Origin: Chamaecrista fasciculata
Lineage: Eukaryota; Streptophyta; Magnoliopsida; Fabales; Fabaceae
Length of the DNA: 64,000 nucleotides
NCBI GenBank assembly: GCA_003254925.1
Contig: QANZ01055156.1
Span: 1 to 64,000, forward strand
Direction of reading: 5' to 3'
Below are positions 12,330 through 24,449 of this stretch, piece by piece. The translations under genes were made by a program, and so were the position numbers. The number at the start of each line of letters is the position of its first letter. Position 1 is the stretch's first letter. The notes below the pieces were generated by a model, which saw only the letters and a program-made list of their open reading frames with translations, was not told the DNA's origin and searched no databases.

Positions 12330-12658
12330 NNNNNNNNNNNNNNNNNNNNNNNNNNNNNNNNNNNNNNNNNNNNNNNNNNNNNNNNNNNNNNNNNNNNNNN
12401 NNNNNNNNNNNNNNNNNNNNNNNNNNNNNNNNNNNNNNNNNNNNNNNNNNNNNNNNNNNNNNNNNNNNNNNNNNNNNNNNNNNNNNNNNNNNNNNNNNNN
12501 NNNNNNNNNNNNNNNNNNNNNNNNNNNNNNNNNNNNNNNNNNNNNNNNNNNNNNNNNNNNNNNNNNNNNNNNNNNNNNNNNNNNNNNNNNNNNNNNNNNN
12601 NNNNNNNNNNNNNNNNNNNNNNNNNNNNNNNNNNNNNNNNNNNNNNNNNNNNNNNNNN
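12330..12658. other. Assembly gap 1 (N run)
   Basis: A 329-base run of N. It interrupts the TNP2 gene on its left and meets a T-homopolymer on its right. The missing sequence should include the TNP2 N-terminus (normally several hundred residues) and the 5' end of the CACTA element, so the true gap is probably longer than drawn. Confidence 0.99.
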
Positions 12659-13030
12659 TTTTTTTTTTTTTTTTTTACTTTTTTTCACATTTTTGACAGC
12701 ATTAACCAAAATCTAAACAAAATGTTTTACAATATAGGTAGACAATTAGGGATGGTAATTTGGACAAATATTTAGAGTAGCTGTTTTTAATATATGTATA
12801 CACACAGATTGTTTTTAATATATATATACTCACATATGCTTATGTATATATTGAGATTTGAGAGCAGAGAATTTCCTCTTTTCCTAATGAAATAGTGAAA
12901 TAATGGAGGCTATAATTTAAATGCTACATCCTATATTTGTGGGCTTTTAATTTATTGAAGGACATGAAGCACTTTGTTTTCTAATGATTGGAGGGTGTTG
13001 TACACGCGCATGCATTTCAATTGCCATTAT

Positions 13031-13052
13031 GTGTGTGTGTGTGTGTGTGTGT
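13031..13052. repeat. (GT)n microsatellite
   Basis: Eleven tandem GT units. Other simple repeats in the window include (TTTG)n near 20130, (AT)n at 42725-42749, (CATA)n near 42983, (CTTT)n at 49368-49413 and (CTTT)n near 53692-53718. Confidence 0.95.
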
Positions 13053-14461
13053 TGATGTTTGAGTGACTTTATAAAGTATATGATAGATTTATATGTGAAA
13101 TTCATATTTGGGGATTGAAGGTTTTGGAATTTATATATTGGAATTGCACAAAGCTATCAAAAGATTAGCAGATGACAGATATTGTACACATCAATCTTAT
13201 CCCAATTCTTACCTATGCAAACCCATATTGTTCTTTGCATCACTCCTAAAAGGACATGCACTACCTTCTCTTTTTTCCTTTTACCCAGTAATTCTCAAAG
13301 ATATCACCATTAATCTATAAAGTATGTTTCAATTGGAAATAGTATAACAGAACATACGGGAGTGTTTAATTTGAATAATTTTATTTAAACTCAAACGAAT
13401 ATGTATGTTCAGTTGTAAATTACTCTTCAGTCCTTATAATGTCATTTAATTTCTTGTCACTTTTTTTTGTTGTTGTTAAATGGTTATTGCGACAAATTAT
13501 GTTCTATTTCAGCACACTGACAATGCATTAGTTATATAAATGAAAAAGATGAAGGATTTGGTTGATTGATTTGAATTATGCATATAAAAGTGTTGATATT
13601 ACATATCAATCATGTCAACATAATTTAATGTCATATATAAAATATGATGTACTATAAATTTATATACTATTAGACCATAGTAGAAAATGAGTGAAATCAT
13701 AGGGACCAAAAGAATACTTCAAGCATTGTCCTTAATTAACAAATTCTAATCAAATAAAAGAGGTCTGAATCGAATTCCCCCTCTGTATCCTCTGTTTTTT
13801 CAATACAAACTTATTCTAATATATCTTTCAATATAATTATATATAAATTAAAGCACATATCTTTAATTTGTTTAATATAATCAAAGCTTTCACTTACTTA
13901 AACATATTAAGTACATTTACATAGCAACAAATTAATTGGGTGCATGAGTGAAAGATTCTCAGTGCAATTCCAACTTGAGATACATGAATATGAATAATGA
14001 TTACAGGCCCAAGAAGAATCATATTTTGCAGAAACCATTGACATTCCTAACAGCTTCTGCTCTGACTCTTCTCAGAAAGACACAGAGAACCTAATTCTCT
14101 CCTTTTGGGAGATGCAGATTATAATGCTGTGATGTAAAGTTATATATGTTCTTCCTATTTTTTCCCCTCTTTTTTGTTTTCCTTTTCTTTCCCTCTTTTG
14201 CAATTTCTTATATAGTTCTTCCTCATACCATCGTACTGAAGAATAATTCCTCATGGCACAAGGGATATTATATGCATACAGATTATGATGTTTTTATTCT
14301 TTAAGCAGTCCAATTTTAAGATATATATCTGGACTAATCCTAGCAACTTTTTTTTGGTCATTCTAACATGCTACAAAACATTTGATCATATGTAATACAC
14401 AACCTGCATGTGTGGCCACTCTGTCTAATCTTTTCATTCGCAAATCTCAGTATAATCAATC

Positions 14462-14715
14462 ACTTTACTCCTTTTTGTTTTGTTGTGGTAAAAGTAAAAA
14501 CTGAGGAAGGAGATGTGTCGCTCTTGAAGGTTTCAACCTTAACATAACATGCATAATGGTCAAATGATGAAGAGACAGCCATAAGAAGATAGTTCTAACA
14601 TCTAACTTTAAAATGTCGTTTCTATAGTCTCCCAACAGAGATAGTTGCATTCACAAAACTTCGAACTCGGGACTTTGTTTAAGTGATACCAAGCCGTTTA
14701 CCATTTGGACCAACC
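14462..14715 (-). mobile_element. tRNA-derived SINE candidate
   Basis: Read on the minus strand, TGGTCCAAATGG near the start fits the Pol III A-box consensus. About 40 nt on, GAGTTCGAAGTT fits the B-box except for its last position. About 200 nt of unrelated tail follow. This head-to-tail layout is that of plant tRNA-derived SINEs. Target duplications were not found, so the ends are approximate. Confidence 0.45.
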
Positions 14716-14950
14716 TTGCTTTGGTTAATTCATGTTTATTTTAAATATACTTTAATTTTATGATTTTGTGATTAATGAATTTGTGAAGTGGACAAAACAT
14801 GATGGGGCATGAAAGATCTATGCAAAAGTGAGATTATTAAGATCATTGTTCTTTCCTGGAATTTAGCTTTTTATATGAGGCTCATCATTTTGCCAATATT
14901 GTGCATCACATACACTAAGCTGAGGTCCTAGGTAAATGACCACATAATAA

Positions 14951-15053
14951 GGGTGTCTTACCCTAGCAGAGAGAGGCAGGCTTACAAGATAGTGATGCTT
15001 CAAAAGGGCAGAGCAGGCCTACCTCTGTGCATCACTATGACTGATAGAGACAC
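14951..15053. other. Imperfect hairpin of about 100 nt
   Basis: Outer arms GGTGTCT (from 14951) and AGACACC (to 15053), plus inner arms TAGTGATGC and GCATCACTA and a small inner CAGAG/CTCTG stem, could fold into one interrupted stem-loop. The size is right for a plant microRNA precursor, but the pairing is broken by large internal loops and I recognise no mature microRNA. Confidence 0.3.
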
Positions 15054-17339
15054 CTCAAAAGAGCAAACTTATTCAACCTTCTTCTTATTGCTATTAGAGC
15101 GCCCAAAGGTTGTTGATATGTGTGGACACAGGAGCCAAACCTGAAAATAATAAATTTGTTATATGTTAGTTTTCTGTCAAATAACTCCAAGATATTAAAA
15201 AGGACTAAATTATAGTGAGTTTTTCTTTTACAAAGTAATTTACATATCCACTAATCTTTCCGGACCAATTAAAAATTAAAGTACTATATCAGTTTAGAGA
15301 TCAGATAGGTATTCTAATTACAAAACCCACATGAGAGAGAAAGAGAAAGAGAGAGAGAGATTGGTGCATGTTGGAACAAGAGCACGCTTTCCTATGAAAG
15401 AGAGGTCATGGATTTTTCTTTTGAGGGAGAAAGATGTTGGTGAATGAGTTCAAGTTAATACAACTGCACTCTTTTCCATGTGAGAAAGAGAGAGAAAAAA
15501 AGAAGAGAGGGGTCATGGATTTTTCTTTTGCTTTTCTTTTGATCTAGTGGAAGATCAAAAGAAGATTATATTATCTCCATCTTTTACTTTTCCAGCCCTC
15601 TCTTTAAGACTATTTTATCTTACTACATATTAAAGCAAAACCTCAAAGGTTCAAATGCCCCCATTTTATAGAGAGTTGGTCCCTGCCCTGTAGGGCAAGG
15701 AAGGAGAAGGAATAAAGTTGGAGATTAAAAAAGCTTCCACTGGTTCCTTCTTCCATGCAACATATCTATGAAACATAATAATAAATTGATCATTCAAACC
15801 AACACATAGTCATGATATATTAATAATCATCATCTTTTACTTCTTACAACCTCTGATTGTTGCAGGCACATGTTTCTAATTCCAAGGTTAAAAATCATAA
15901 GTTAATAAATTGAGCTATATTGATCGATACTGTGACAAAAGCCTTTACCATTCCATAGATTGGGAATGGAGACCATCAGTGAATTGATGAGTATACCAAC
16001 CTTCTACGCACCAAAATATATACACACACAATGACATGCAAAGTTACCATTCAAAATTTCATTTATTGCCTAACCAATTGAAAAATGACACGTTTGATGC
16101 TGACAGCATGGCATGACGAGGGGTCTGAGAAACAAAAAATAATTATCATAAAAATATTAGAAATGCTTTTAAATGGGTCCAAGGAGCATTATCAAAGAAC
16201 TCATATTGCTCTTGGAAAATCATCTATGTAATATGATTAACAATCATGCCAAAGCTACCCCCAATAACTCAAGCATCCTTTTTTCTTTTACTACCTCCCC
16301 CCACCAATTATCATGTAGAAAAAACCAAAAATAGAAGTGTATCAACTTAGCTGATTATATCTTGAGCAGTGTAACTGTGAAAGTAGTACAATAGAACAAG
16401 TTCTGTATATACCAGACTTAAAGTCATTCTCTTTTCTGTTGCAACCATACTTTGCTTCAAGTACACTGCTCAAGGCTCAAAGTATTTAGGTAATTTTCAA
16501 CAGGCTTACTGTATGATGGATTTGGGTCCTCTCTGTTATTATGATGTTGTATCAGGTGAACTCTGAGATAGACAAAAGCAAAAAAAAAAAAAATCTGATC
16601 ATTTGTGTTGGTCTCTCTTAATGCAATACAGGAGACTCCAAATCCAAGTGGAGGGCACTGAAATTATGGGTCATCTATTTGCAGTAAAACTATATATTTG
16701 ATTTTAAGTCCCACTATACTGTTGCTTTGAGGCAGATGGGAACAGTGACAATCATTGATTTCTTTGCTTACTATTCATTTTCTTTCTTGTATTAAAATTC
16801 AAATATTCATGGGACAATAAGGTGGAGTGGAATGGTAGTCATTTAATAGAAGTTGCTGGGCAATACAGCCATTCTGGAATAATTGAAAGTGCAATTTCAT
16901 CACCTCATTCAAAGCAATAAAGGGCATTCTTTGATTAAAGCTAAAGGGCATTTTTGTCATACGAATAAAGAAAGAAAGAGGGCATCAAACTTTACTTTTT
17001 GTGGGTTGCCCTAATCTAAACTTTAAATTTCTGTTATACAACGTCTTTATGAGTTTCATTTTATTTATCCCAGTAAACAATTTTCAGAAACCAACTCTTC
17101 TCTTTCATCCCTTTTTATTATACTTTTTTTTTTCTTTCCCTTCTTCCTCTGAGCTTTACATAAAGAAAAACCACAAGGTAAATATAGATATAACAACCAA
17201 AAACCATTTTAGCGGAATTCATCTTCCTCTCGTTCTCTTCTCTCAAAGCAAAAGATAGCAAAAGAAAGAAAAGAGAAAGAGAGAAAAGGAAAGGCTTAGC
17301 TTCTTCCCTTGTATTTCAAGACTCTTTCTTTCAGTGAAG

Positions 17340-17486
17340 ATGTTTGATTCCTCAAGCTCATCATACACACTTGAAGTTTCTCAGATTCCTGTCCCTTTTC
17401 TTCCCTTTTGCCGAAAATCCATTATTGTCTCAACACTTAAAACCTGTCGTCTTTGCTTCGAGTGCTTCCAAACTCAATCTTCATAG
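17340..17486 (+). promoter_or_regulatory. Upstream ORF (48 codons plus stop) in the BAM3-like leader
   Basis: An ATG at 17340 opens a frame [16 protein letters not shown]... that ends TAG at 17484-17486, 25 nt before the main ATG at 17512 and in another frame. If the transcript starts upstream of 17340, ribosomes would meet this uORF first, which usually lowers translation of the main frame. The transcription start is not visible, so whether it is transcribed is inferred. Confidence 0.45.
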
Positions 17487-17511
17487 AACATATTCCAAGT
17501 TCCAAAGCAAC

Positions 17512-20500
17512 ATGGTCCTCTTTGTTGTTCTCACTCTGTTCTCTCTTCTGATTTCCTGTGTTTCAGCATCCTCTTTACTAAGTGACTTCCATGCCTTGGC
17601 CTCACTTAAAGAAGGGTTCCAATTCCCAGACCCAGTTCTACGCACTTGGAACTCCTCCAATTCAAGCTCAGTTTGTTCATGGGTTGGAATTCAGTGCCAC
17701 CGTGGTCGAGTTGTGTCGGTGGACTTGACAGATTTGAATCTCTATGGCTCAGTTTCCCCTTCAATTTTGAGACTTGATCGGCTCACCCACCTTTCACTTG
17801 CAGGAAACAACTTCACAGGCAACATTGAGATCACCAACTTGAGCAGCCTTCAGTTTCTCAACATCTCCAACAACCAGTTCAGTGGCACCTTGGACTGGAA
17901 CTACTCTACCATGCCAGACTTGGAAGTTCTTGATGCCTATAACAACAACTTCTCTGCCTTGCTTCCAATGGGAGTTCTGAGTTTGAAGAAGCTCAGGTAC
18001 TTGGATCTTGGTGGGAACTTTTTCTTTGGCAGAATACCAGCAAGCTATGGAGATTTAGTGGGCCTGGAATACCTTTCACTTGCAGGAAATGATCTTCGAG
18101 GGAAAATCCCAGGTGAGTTAGGCAATCTTAGTAACTTGAAAGAGCTTTACTTGGGTTATTTCAACTCTTTTGAAGGTGGGATTCCAATGGAGTTTGGGAA
18201 GTTGGCAAGTTTAGTCCACATGGATGTTTCAAGCTGTGATTTGGACGGTTCAATTCCAAAAGAACTGGGAAACTTGGTGAAGCTTGATACTCTTTACTTG
18301 CACACCAATCAGTTATCTGGGTCCATACCAAAACAACTAGGCAACTTGACCAACTTGGTGAACCTTGATCTTTCCAGAAATGCACTCACTGGGGAAATCC
18401 CATTTGAGTTCATTAATCTCAAGAAGCTCCAGCTTTTCAATCTCTTCTTAAACAGATTGCATGGATCCATACCAGACTACATTGCAGAATTGCCAAATCT
18501 AGACACACTTGAGCTGTGGATGAACAATTTCACAGGAGAAATCCCCCAGAATCTTGGCCTGAATGGGAAGCTTCAACTTCTTGATCTGTCCTCCAACAAG
18601 CTCACTGGTATAATCCCACCTCACCTTTGTTCCTCAAACCATCTCAAAATTCTGATTCTCCTAAATAACTTCCTCTTTGGTCCCATACCAGAAGATCTGG
18701 GAACTTGTTATAGTCTCACTAGAGTAAGGTTAGGACAGAACTACCTTAATGGTAGCATTCCCAATGGTTTTCTTTACCTTCCTCAGCTAAATTTAGCCGA
18801 GCTACAGAACAATTACTTGTCGGGAACATTGTCAGAGAATGACAATAGTTCCTCTCAGCCTGTTGACTTAGGTCAGCTCAATTTGTCAAACAATGGCTTA
18901 TCTGGTCCTTTACCACATTCACTCTCAAATTTCTCTTCCATTCAGATGCTTTTACTCAGTGGAAACCAATTCTCAGGTCCAATCCCTTCTTCCATTGGGG
19001 ATCTCCATCAAGTTCTAAAGCTTGATCTCAGTAGAAACTCATTTTCTGGGGAGATCCCACCTGAAATCGGGAAATGCTTCCATCTCACTTACCTTGACAT
19101 GAGCCAGAACAACCTCTCTGGATCAATCCCAATCGAGATTTCCAATATCCACATTCTGAATTACTTGAACTTGTCAAGAAACCATTTGAACGAAACCATT
19201 CCAAAATCAATCGGCACCATGAAAAGCCTCACCACTGCTGATTTCTCCTTCAATGAGTTCTCCGGAAAATTGCCAGAAACAGGGCAATTCGCCTTCTTCA
19301 ACGCCTCCTCTTTCGCCGGCAACCCTCGACTCTGCGGTTCTCTCCTGAACAACCCTTGCAATTTCACCGCAATCACAACACCTCCAGGAAGAAACACTTC
19401 AGATTTCAAGCTCATCTTCGCGCTCGGCCTCTTAGTTTGTTCCCTAATCTTCGCCATCGCAGCCATAATCAAAGCCAAATCGTTCAGAAAGAAAACCCCA
19501 GGCTCATGGAAAATGACAGCATTCCAAAAACTCGATTTCTCAGTCTCCGACATCCTCGAATGCGTGAAAGACGGCAACGTAATCGGAAGAGGAGGCGCGG
19601 GAATCGTGTACCACGGGAAAATGCCAAACGGCGTCGAAATCGCCGTTAAGAAACTCCTAGGGTTTGGCGCTAATAGCCATGACCATGGATTCCGAGCCGA
19701 AATCCAAACCCTAGGAAACATCAGGCACAGGAATATAGTCCGATTGATCGCGTTTTGCTCCAACAAAGAATCGAATCTTCTGGTTTACGAGTACATGCGA
19801 AACGGAAGCCTCGGCGAAGCGATTCACGGGAAGAAAGGAGGGTTTCTGGGATGGAATTTGAGGTATAAGATCGCGATCGATTCAGCGAAGGGATTGTGCT
19901 ATCTTCATCATGATTGTTCGCCGTTGATCGTTCATCGCGACGTCAAATCGAACAACATTTTGTTGAATTCGAGCTTCGAAGCACACGTTGCGGATTTTGG
20001 ACTCGCTAAGTTCTTGATCGATGGTGGTGCTTCTGAGTACATGTCCACCATTGCAGGATCCTATGGATACATCGCTCCTGGTACGTCACTTCATTCTTTC
20101 TCTTCTTCAACCAATTTTTTCTTCTTCATGTTTGTTTGTTTGTTTGTTTGTTTTTTTTTTTTTTTTGCAAAAAATACTCATTCCCTCCTTAAATTTTATA
20201 CCAATTATCAATTTTGTCCTCAACTTTTTTTTTTTGGTAATCAATTTTATTCACAATATTTTACATTTTATTCAATTTTATCTTTTGCTCTTACTTTAAC
20301 AAGATATTAACAATAGAACTTATGTGACTAATGATATGCAATGTAAAATTGATAAAAAACGTAAGTTAAATTTTAACTAATATTAAAAAATATATTGTAA
20401 TCTGTTGTTAATTTATTTAAAAACTTAATCAAATAATAAAATAAGATAAAGAATCCACTGCAATGAGTTTTCCTCCCATATCAAATAGAAAGCTCAAAAT

Positions 20501-23351
20501 GCATTGTTATTTCATTTATAAAGGATGGTTGTGATGCAAGGAGATTGAATGAATGATTGGGATTTGACATCGCAGGAAAATCCACTGCAGTGGATCCGAT
20601 CCGCCCTCATAAAATTGATCAAAAAGGTAATACATTAAAGGCAAAATTGATCACAAAAAAAAATTAAAGAAGAAATTGATAATTAATAGAAAATTTGACG
20701 ATGAAATTAGTATTTTTATTTTTTTAGTCATACTCATAATCTAATAGTGTATAATGTATAGGGTAAAATTGGTAAAATTATTTTGAATAAACATATAATT
20801 CAAGAAAAATACGTCAATTGATAACTCTTTTCTTAAAATTTATTATCGATAATCAATAATTTACTCATTTTTATTATATGATAATGAATTTGTTTGTGTA
20901 TGGTTGATTATGTACTTGAACTTCTCTATAGTGTGTAAATGTGTACCTTAATAGAGGTTAGTCGGCAGTTAGTTACTTAGGTAGTTAAGTTAGTTATATG
21001 TAAATATTCCTTGCACCGTTAGATTTGATGGTCATGTTGATAGTGATTACTTATGACCGTTTGTTTGATTGAGCTATTCAATCAAAACAAGGTTCTGATT
21101 CGTAGCCGTCAGATTTGCAATGTTGCAAATCTGACGGTCACGGTTGCTTTGATGGGATGAACCATTTTTTGATCTAGGAATCTCATGATTGAATCATGTA
21201 GCATGTATATTAGGACAGTACAGAGGACAGACACACATGAAAAGAAAATTATCAACTCACTAAGCTTTTTTTTAAAAAAATTATAATTAAGAAAAAAAGC
21301 TATTTTTTGTCTGAAAAATATGTTTTTTAATTTTGTTTTCCTTTGCCAAATAGACTTGCTTAGGGAGCCTCATCATGAGAGGTGAGAGGTCCATGCCATT
21401 TCAATCATGGCGGTTCTTTGAAAAATAAAAAATAAAAAAAATGTATAATTATGTTTTAAATCATAGTTCCAACCCCATGTTGGTGCAATTATTTCCTAAA
21501 TGATATGTTTTTTCTTGGGGTGTTTGTATTATATTCCATGCCAAATTAAATGGAAAGAATACTAACCTTTCTTGAAATTAGGAAAATTTAAGAGTTAACT
21601 AATAATTTGGTCCATGAAAGATCATCGAGCTGACAACTCGGTCCCTAAAATATGAAACCTACAATTTAATCCTTGAAAATCAAAACGGTTATTTTTAGTC
21701 CTTAAAAGATTAAAAAGTTTACTATTTAGTCTATAAAATTTATTAATTAGTATACTATTTTAATATTTCAATAACTAAATTGTACATTTCAATCATTTAG
21801 AGATCAAATTGTTAGCTCGGTGATCTTTCAATTTAATAAAAAGTTGTTAGTTTGCTCAAAATTTAATAAAAAAAAGCAATAGTATAAATTACATTATTTC
21901 TTTTTTGAAATTATACAATTTTAAACGGAGTAAAATTATAAATATATATATANGTCGTGTAATTTTGAAAGTTTAGCGTGTTGCTGTATCCGTATCTGTA
22001 TCGTGTCCTGTGTCCGTGTGAGTGTCCATACTTCCTAAATGAGGATGCATATCCATGGAATTTTTTTGGAGAAGAGAGAAGAGAGAATTTTTTCGAAAAA
22101 CACAAAATGAAAATGACTTGGTGGGGATCTGATCTGGTGTGGTGGGTCACACCTCAATTTGTGTGTGTGACAGAATTGAGAGTTAGTGTGGGACCCACCT
22201 CACAGGTCAATCCTACATCATCATGGCCTTCCCTTGAGTTTCCCTAATCATCCTCCTTCTTCACGCGCCTCTCCTGCGCGTGTCTCCCACTCCAAAAACA
22301 AAATATTGTATTTTTTAAAAAATAAATAAATGATGACTTCTTTTTTGGGGAACCTTAATTAATAGGAGAGTTTAGACTCTCAATACTAAAAAAACTCTCA
22401 CTTTTTAGTGGATAAAATAATTTTATTTGATGTAATACCTGTAAATTTGTTTTATTTTATGGAATTTAAAAAAGTAATTTTTTTTACCATAAATATATAT
22501 GATCAAACTGTATGACTAACAAGTAAATTTTTTTTTAAAAAAAATCACTTAACATTTTTCATTATTAATAAAATACCCTAAAACTAATGCATCAACAAAA
22601 TAGTACTGTGCTTGTGATTTGTGATGTAAGGAAACTGATGTGAAGTATCATATCATTGTTGGGTGCTTCTTTGTTCTCATGTGAAGAAAAGATAATCACT
22701 ACATTGCTTCCCACCAACCCTTCCTTTTTCAGATTCTTTGGCTTTTGTTTGCAAGTTGACATCTTTTTGTACTCTTTTAACTACATAGATTTCCCACTAA
22801 TTTTACTTTCTTGTTTTCTCTTTTTTATCATTACAGAATATGCATACACATTAAGAGTGGATGAAAAGAGTGATGTTTATAGTTTTGGAGTGGTTCTACT
22901 TGAACTTATAACTGGTAGAAGACCAGTAGGAGATTTTGGAGATGGTGTGGATCTTGTACAATGGTGCAAAAAGGCAACAAATGGAAGAAAAGAAGAAGTG
23001 ATGAACATTATTGACCTAAGACTAACAGTGGTACCAAAAGAAGAAGCAATGCACATGTTGTTCATTGCATTCTTGTGTTTACAAGAAAATAGTGTTGTGA
23101 GGCCAACAATGAGAGAAGTGGTTCAAATGCTCTCAGAATTCACTCGCTCCTTAATACCTCCACCACAACAGAATCGAAACGACGACAACGACAACAACAA
23201 CAACAATAATATTCAATCTTCTTCCTCATGTAATAATTATTCTACCAATGTGCCTCATCTTCATCATCATCACCATCATCCTCCAAGCAAGAGTCTTGAG
23301 AAAGAAAAGCCTTGTCCTCCCACTTTCAAACAAGACCTTTTGATGGTTTAA
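17512..23351 (+). CDS. BAM3: BAM3-type leucine-rich repeat receptor-like kinase (CLE peptide receptor)
   Basis: Two exons, 17512-20080 and 22837-23351, join across a 2.76-kb intron at CCT-G|AA (APE motif of the kinase) to give 1027 aa. The ATG at 17512 is used because no ATG precedes it in frame. Order: signal peptide ([15 protein letters not shown]), N-terminal cap with paired Cys ([11 protein letters not shown]), about twenty LRRs to residue 590, capping Cys pair ([10 protein letters not shown]), transmembrane helix at about 632-655, then a kinase: glycine loop GRGGAGIVY near 690, IAVKK lysine near 710, HRDVKSNN with H808, DFG D828. All catalytic residues are present. Along its length it matches Arabidopsis BAM3 (for example [20 protein letters not shown]). 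BAM3 perceives CLE45-type peptides at the plasma membrane in protophloem. The tail after the kinase is unusual: Asn-rich, then a His run, ending QDLLMV. Confidence 0.93.
20166..20730. mobile_element. Mutator-type MITE, same family as 51086-51466
   Basis: The left end reads AAAAATACTCATTCCCTCC and the right end, reversed, AAAAATACTAATTTCATCG. Both continue into TTATCAATTT..TC text seen also at the ends of 51086-51466. The middle is longer than in that copy. No clean target duplication was found next to the T-rich left edge, so the ends are approximate. Confidence 0.55.
21106..21137. repeat. Perfect 32-bp palindrome in BAM3-like intron
   Basis: Arms of 15 bp (CCGTCAGATTTGCAA and its exact complement) are separated by TG. 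It may be the centre of a decayed inverted-repeat element, since some further pairing is suggested outside, but no ends were found. Confidence 0.8.
21592..21857. mobile_element. Mutator-type MITE with perfect 9-bp target duplication
   Basis: The ends GAGTTAACTAATAATTTGG and (reversed) GAGCAAACTAACAACTT are inverted repeats. The copies AAAATTTAA at 21583-21591 and 21858-21866 are a perfect 9-bp duplication. The inside carries TTTGGTCC and CTCGGTCCCT motifs shared with 48045-48312. No coding sequence. Confidence 0.85.
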
Positions 23352-23849
23352 GGAATTTGAAGTACTTCTTTTGATAGGGTAATATTTATTAATGTTGTTA
23401 GTTTCAATATTGGCTTGATTTTGTTTAAGCCCTTGTATTTTTCTTTTTTTAATGGGGGGTTTAGATAATTTTAGTGATATATATATATAAGTTGAGGATT
23501 TGGTGACCAAAATTAAGAGAGGTGTAGGATCAATAAATGCTTTTTTATATTTGGTGTTCATAACTCTTTAAAAGGGTTGGCACTAATTAGGTTAAGGTTC
23601 AATTTATAGTTTGGGGAAGGGGTGATATTGCATGCTCTTCATTTGTAAATTATGTTCTATGTAAAATATATATAAAGTTGTCAATTTTAGTTTTAATTTA
23701 ATATTTTGAGTTTGATCTCTATTTATAATTTCAGCCAATGTTTATTAATTAGGTCCTTAGAGTTTAAATGCTTTACATTTTTAATTATAACTTTATATAG
23801 TACAAAAACTTATAGTTCAATTACTTTGTCTTTTTTTTTTTTTTTTTTA
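23352..23849. other. 3' flank of BAM3-like gene up to gap 2
   Basis: AT-rich DNA that probably includes the 3' UTR. A piece near 23690-23830 has TTAGGTCC motifs of the MITE type but no pairable end. It runs into a T homopolymer at the gap edge. Confidence 0.5.
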
Positions 23850-24246
23850 NNNNNNNNNNNNNNNNNNNNNNNNNNNNNNNNNNNNNNNNNNNNNNNNNNN
23901 NNNNNNNNNNNNNNNNNNNNNNNNNNNNNNNNNNNNNNNNNNNNNNNNNNNNNNNNNNNNNNNNNNNNNNNNNNNNNNNNNNNNNNNNNNNNNNNNNNNN
24001 NNNNNNNNNNNNNNNNNNNNNNNNNNNNNNNNNNNNNNNNNNNNNNNNNNNNNNNNNNNNNNNNNNNNNNNNNNNNNNNNNNNNNNNNNNNNNNNNNNNN
24101 NNNNNNNNNNNNNNNNNNNNNNNNNNNNNNNNNNNNNNNNNNNNNNNNNNNNNNNNNNNNNNNNNNNNNNNNNNNNNNNNNNNNNNNNNNNNNNNNNNNN
24201 NNNNNNNNNNNNNNNNNNNNNNNNNNNNNNNNNNNNNNNNNNNNNN
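23850..24246. other. Assembly gap 2 (N run)
   Basis: 397 Ns preceded by a run of T and followed by an eIF4B-like coding fragment. The left terminus of the element carrying that fragment probably lies here. Confidence 0.99.
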
Positions 24247-24449
24247 GATTTGAGAGGAGGGAGAGGGATAGGGATATTAGGGGAGGGTTTTTTGATCCAC
24301 ATTCGAGAGCTGATGAATCGGACAGTTGGGCATCTAAGAAGAGCTTTGTGCCATCATCGGAGGGACGGACGAAGATTGAGAGGAAGAAGAGGATATCGAC
24401 GAAGATTGAGAGGAAGAAGAGGAGTGATATCGATGAGAGAGCATTTTAA
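24247..24449 (+). pseudogene. Fragment resembling plant translation initiation factor eIF4B
   Basis: Directly after the gap the frame reads FERRERDRDIRGGFFDPHS, then RADESDSWASKKSFVPSSEG, text like the repeated SRADESDxWxxKKSF motifs of plant eIF4B. It then falls into a tandem duplication of about 23-30 bp (CGAAGATTGAGAGGAAGAAG twice) and ends at 24449. No gene structure surrounds it and a transposon end follows at 24710, so it is most likely a captured or processed fragment. The match is from memory and short, hence moderate confidence. Confidence 0.45.

Larger units (their letters stand above)
12659..17339. other. Intergenic region upstream of the BAM3-like gene
   Basis: This is AT-rich DNA with no convincing gene. 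It contains a (GT)n tract at 13031-13052, a SINE-like copy at 14462-14715, a 100-nt imperfect hairpin at 14951-15053, GA-rich tracts at 15340-15500, and a CT- and GA-rich stretch at 17100-17340 that is probably the promoter and leader of the receptor kinase gene. The short open frames here lack family features. Confidence 0.7.
20081..22836 (+). other. BAM3: Large intron of the BAM3-like gene
   Basis: The intron begins GTACGT at 20081 and ends TTACAG at 22836, splitting the kinase domain in its APE motif, the position used in CLV1/BAM genes. It is much longer than usual because of insertions: a MITE at about 20166-20730, a MITE at 21592-21857 with perfect target duplication, and a perfect 32-bp palindrome at 21106-21137. 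Confidence 0.9.

Noticed and set aside
12088-12709. Long frames crossing the N run at gap 1
   Set aside because: Most of the length is undetermined sequence; the real frame on the left edge is the minus-strand transposase. The same applies to frames across 23850-24246 and 37889-38726.
17344-17511. In-frame N-terminal extension of the BAM3-like protein
   Set aside because: It would start at TTG; the first ATG in that frame is 17512, which also gives a proper signal peptide.
19161-19766. 201-codon frame on the minus strand
   Set aside because: It is antisense to the transmembrane and kinase-coding part of the BAM3-like exon and shows no domain.
22656-22836. Upstream extension of the second BAM3-like exon
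   Set aside because: It precedes a strong TTACAG acceptor that restores the APE motif and kinase frame; the extension is intron.
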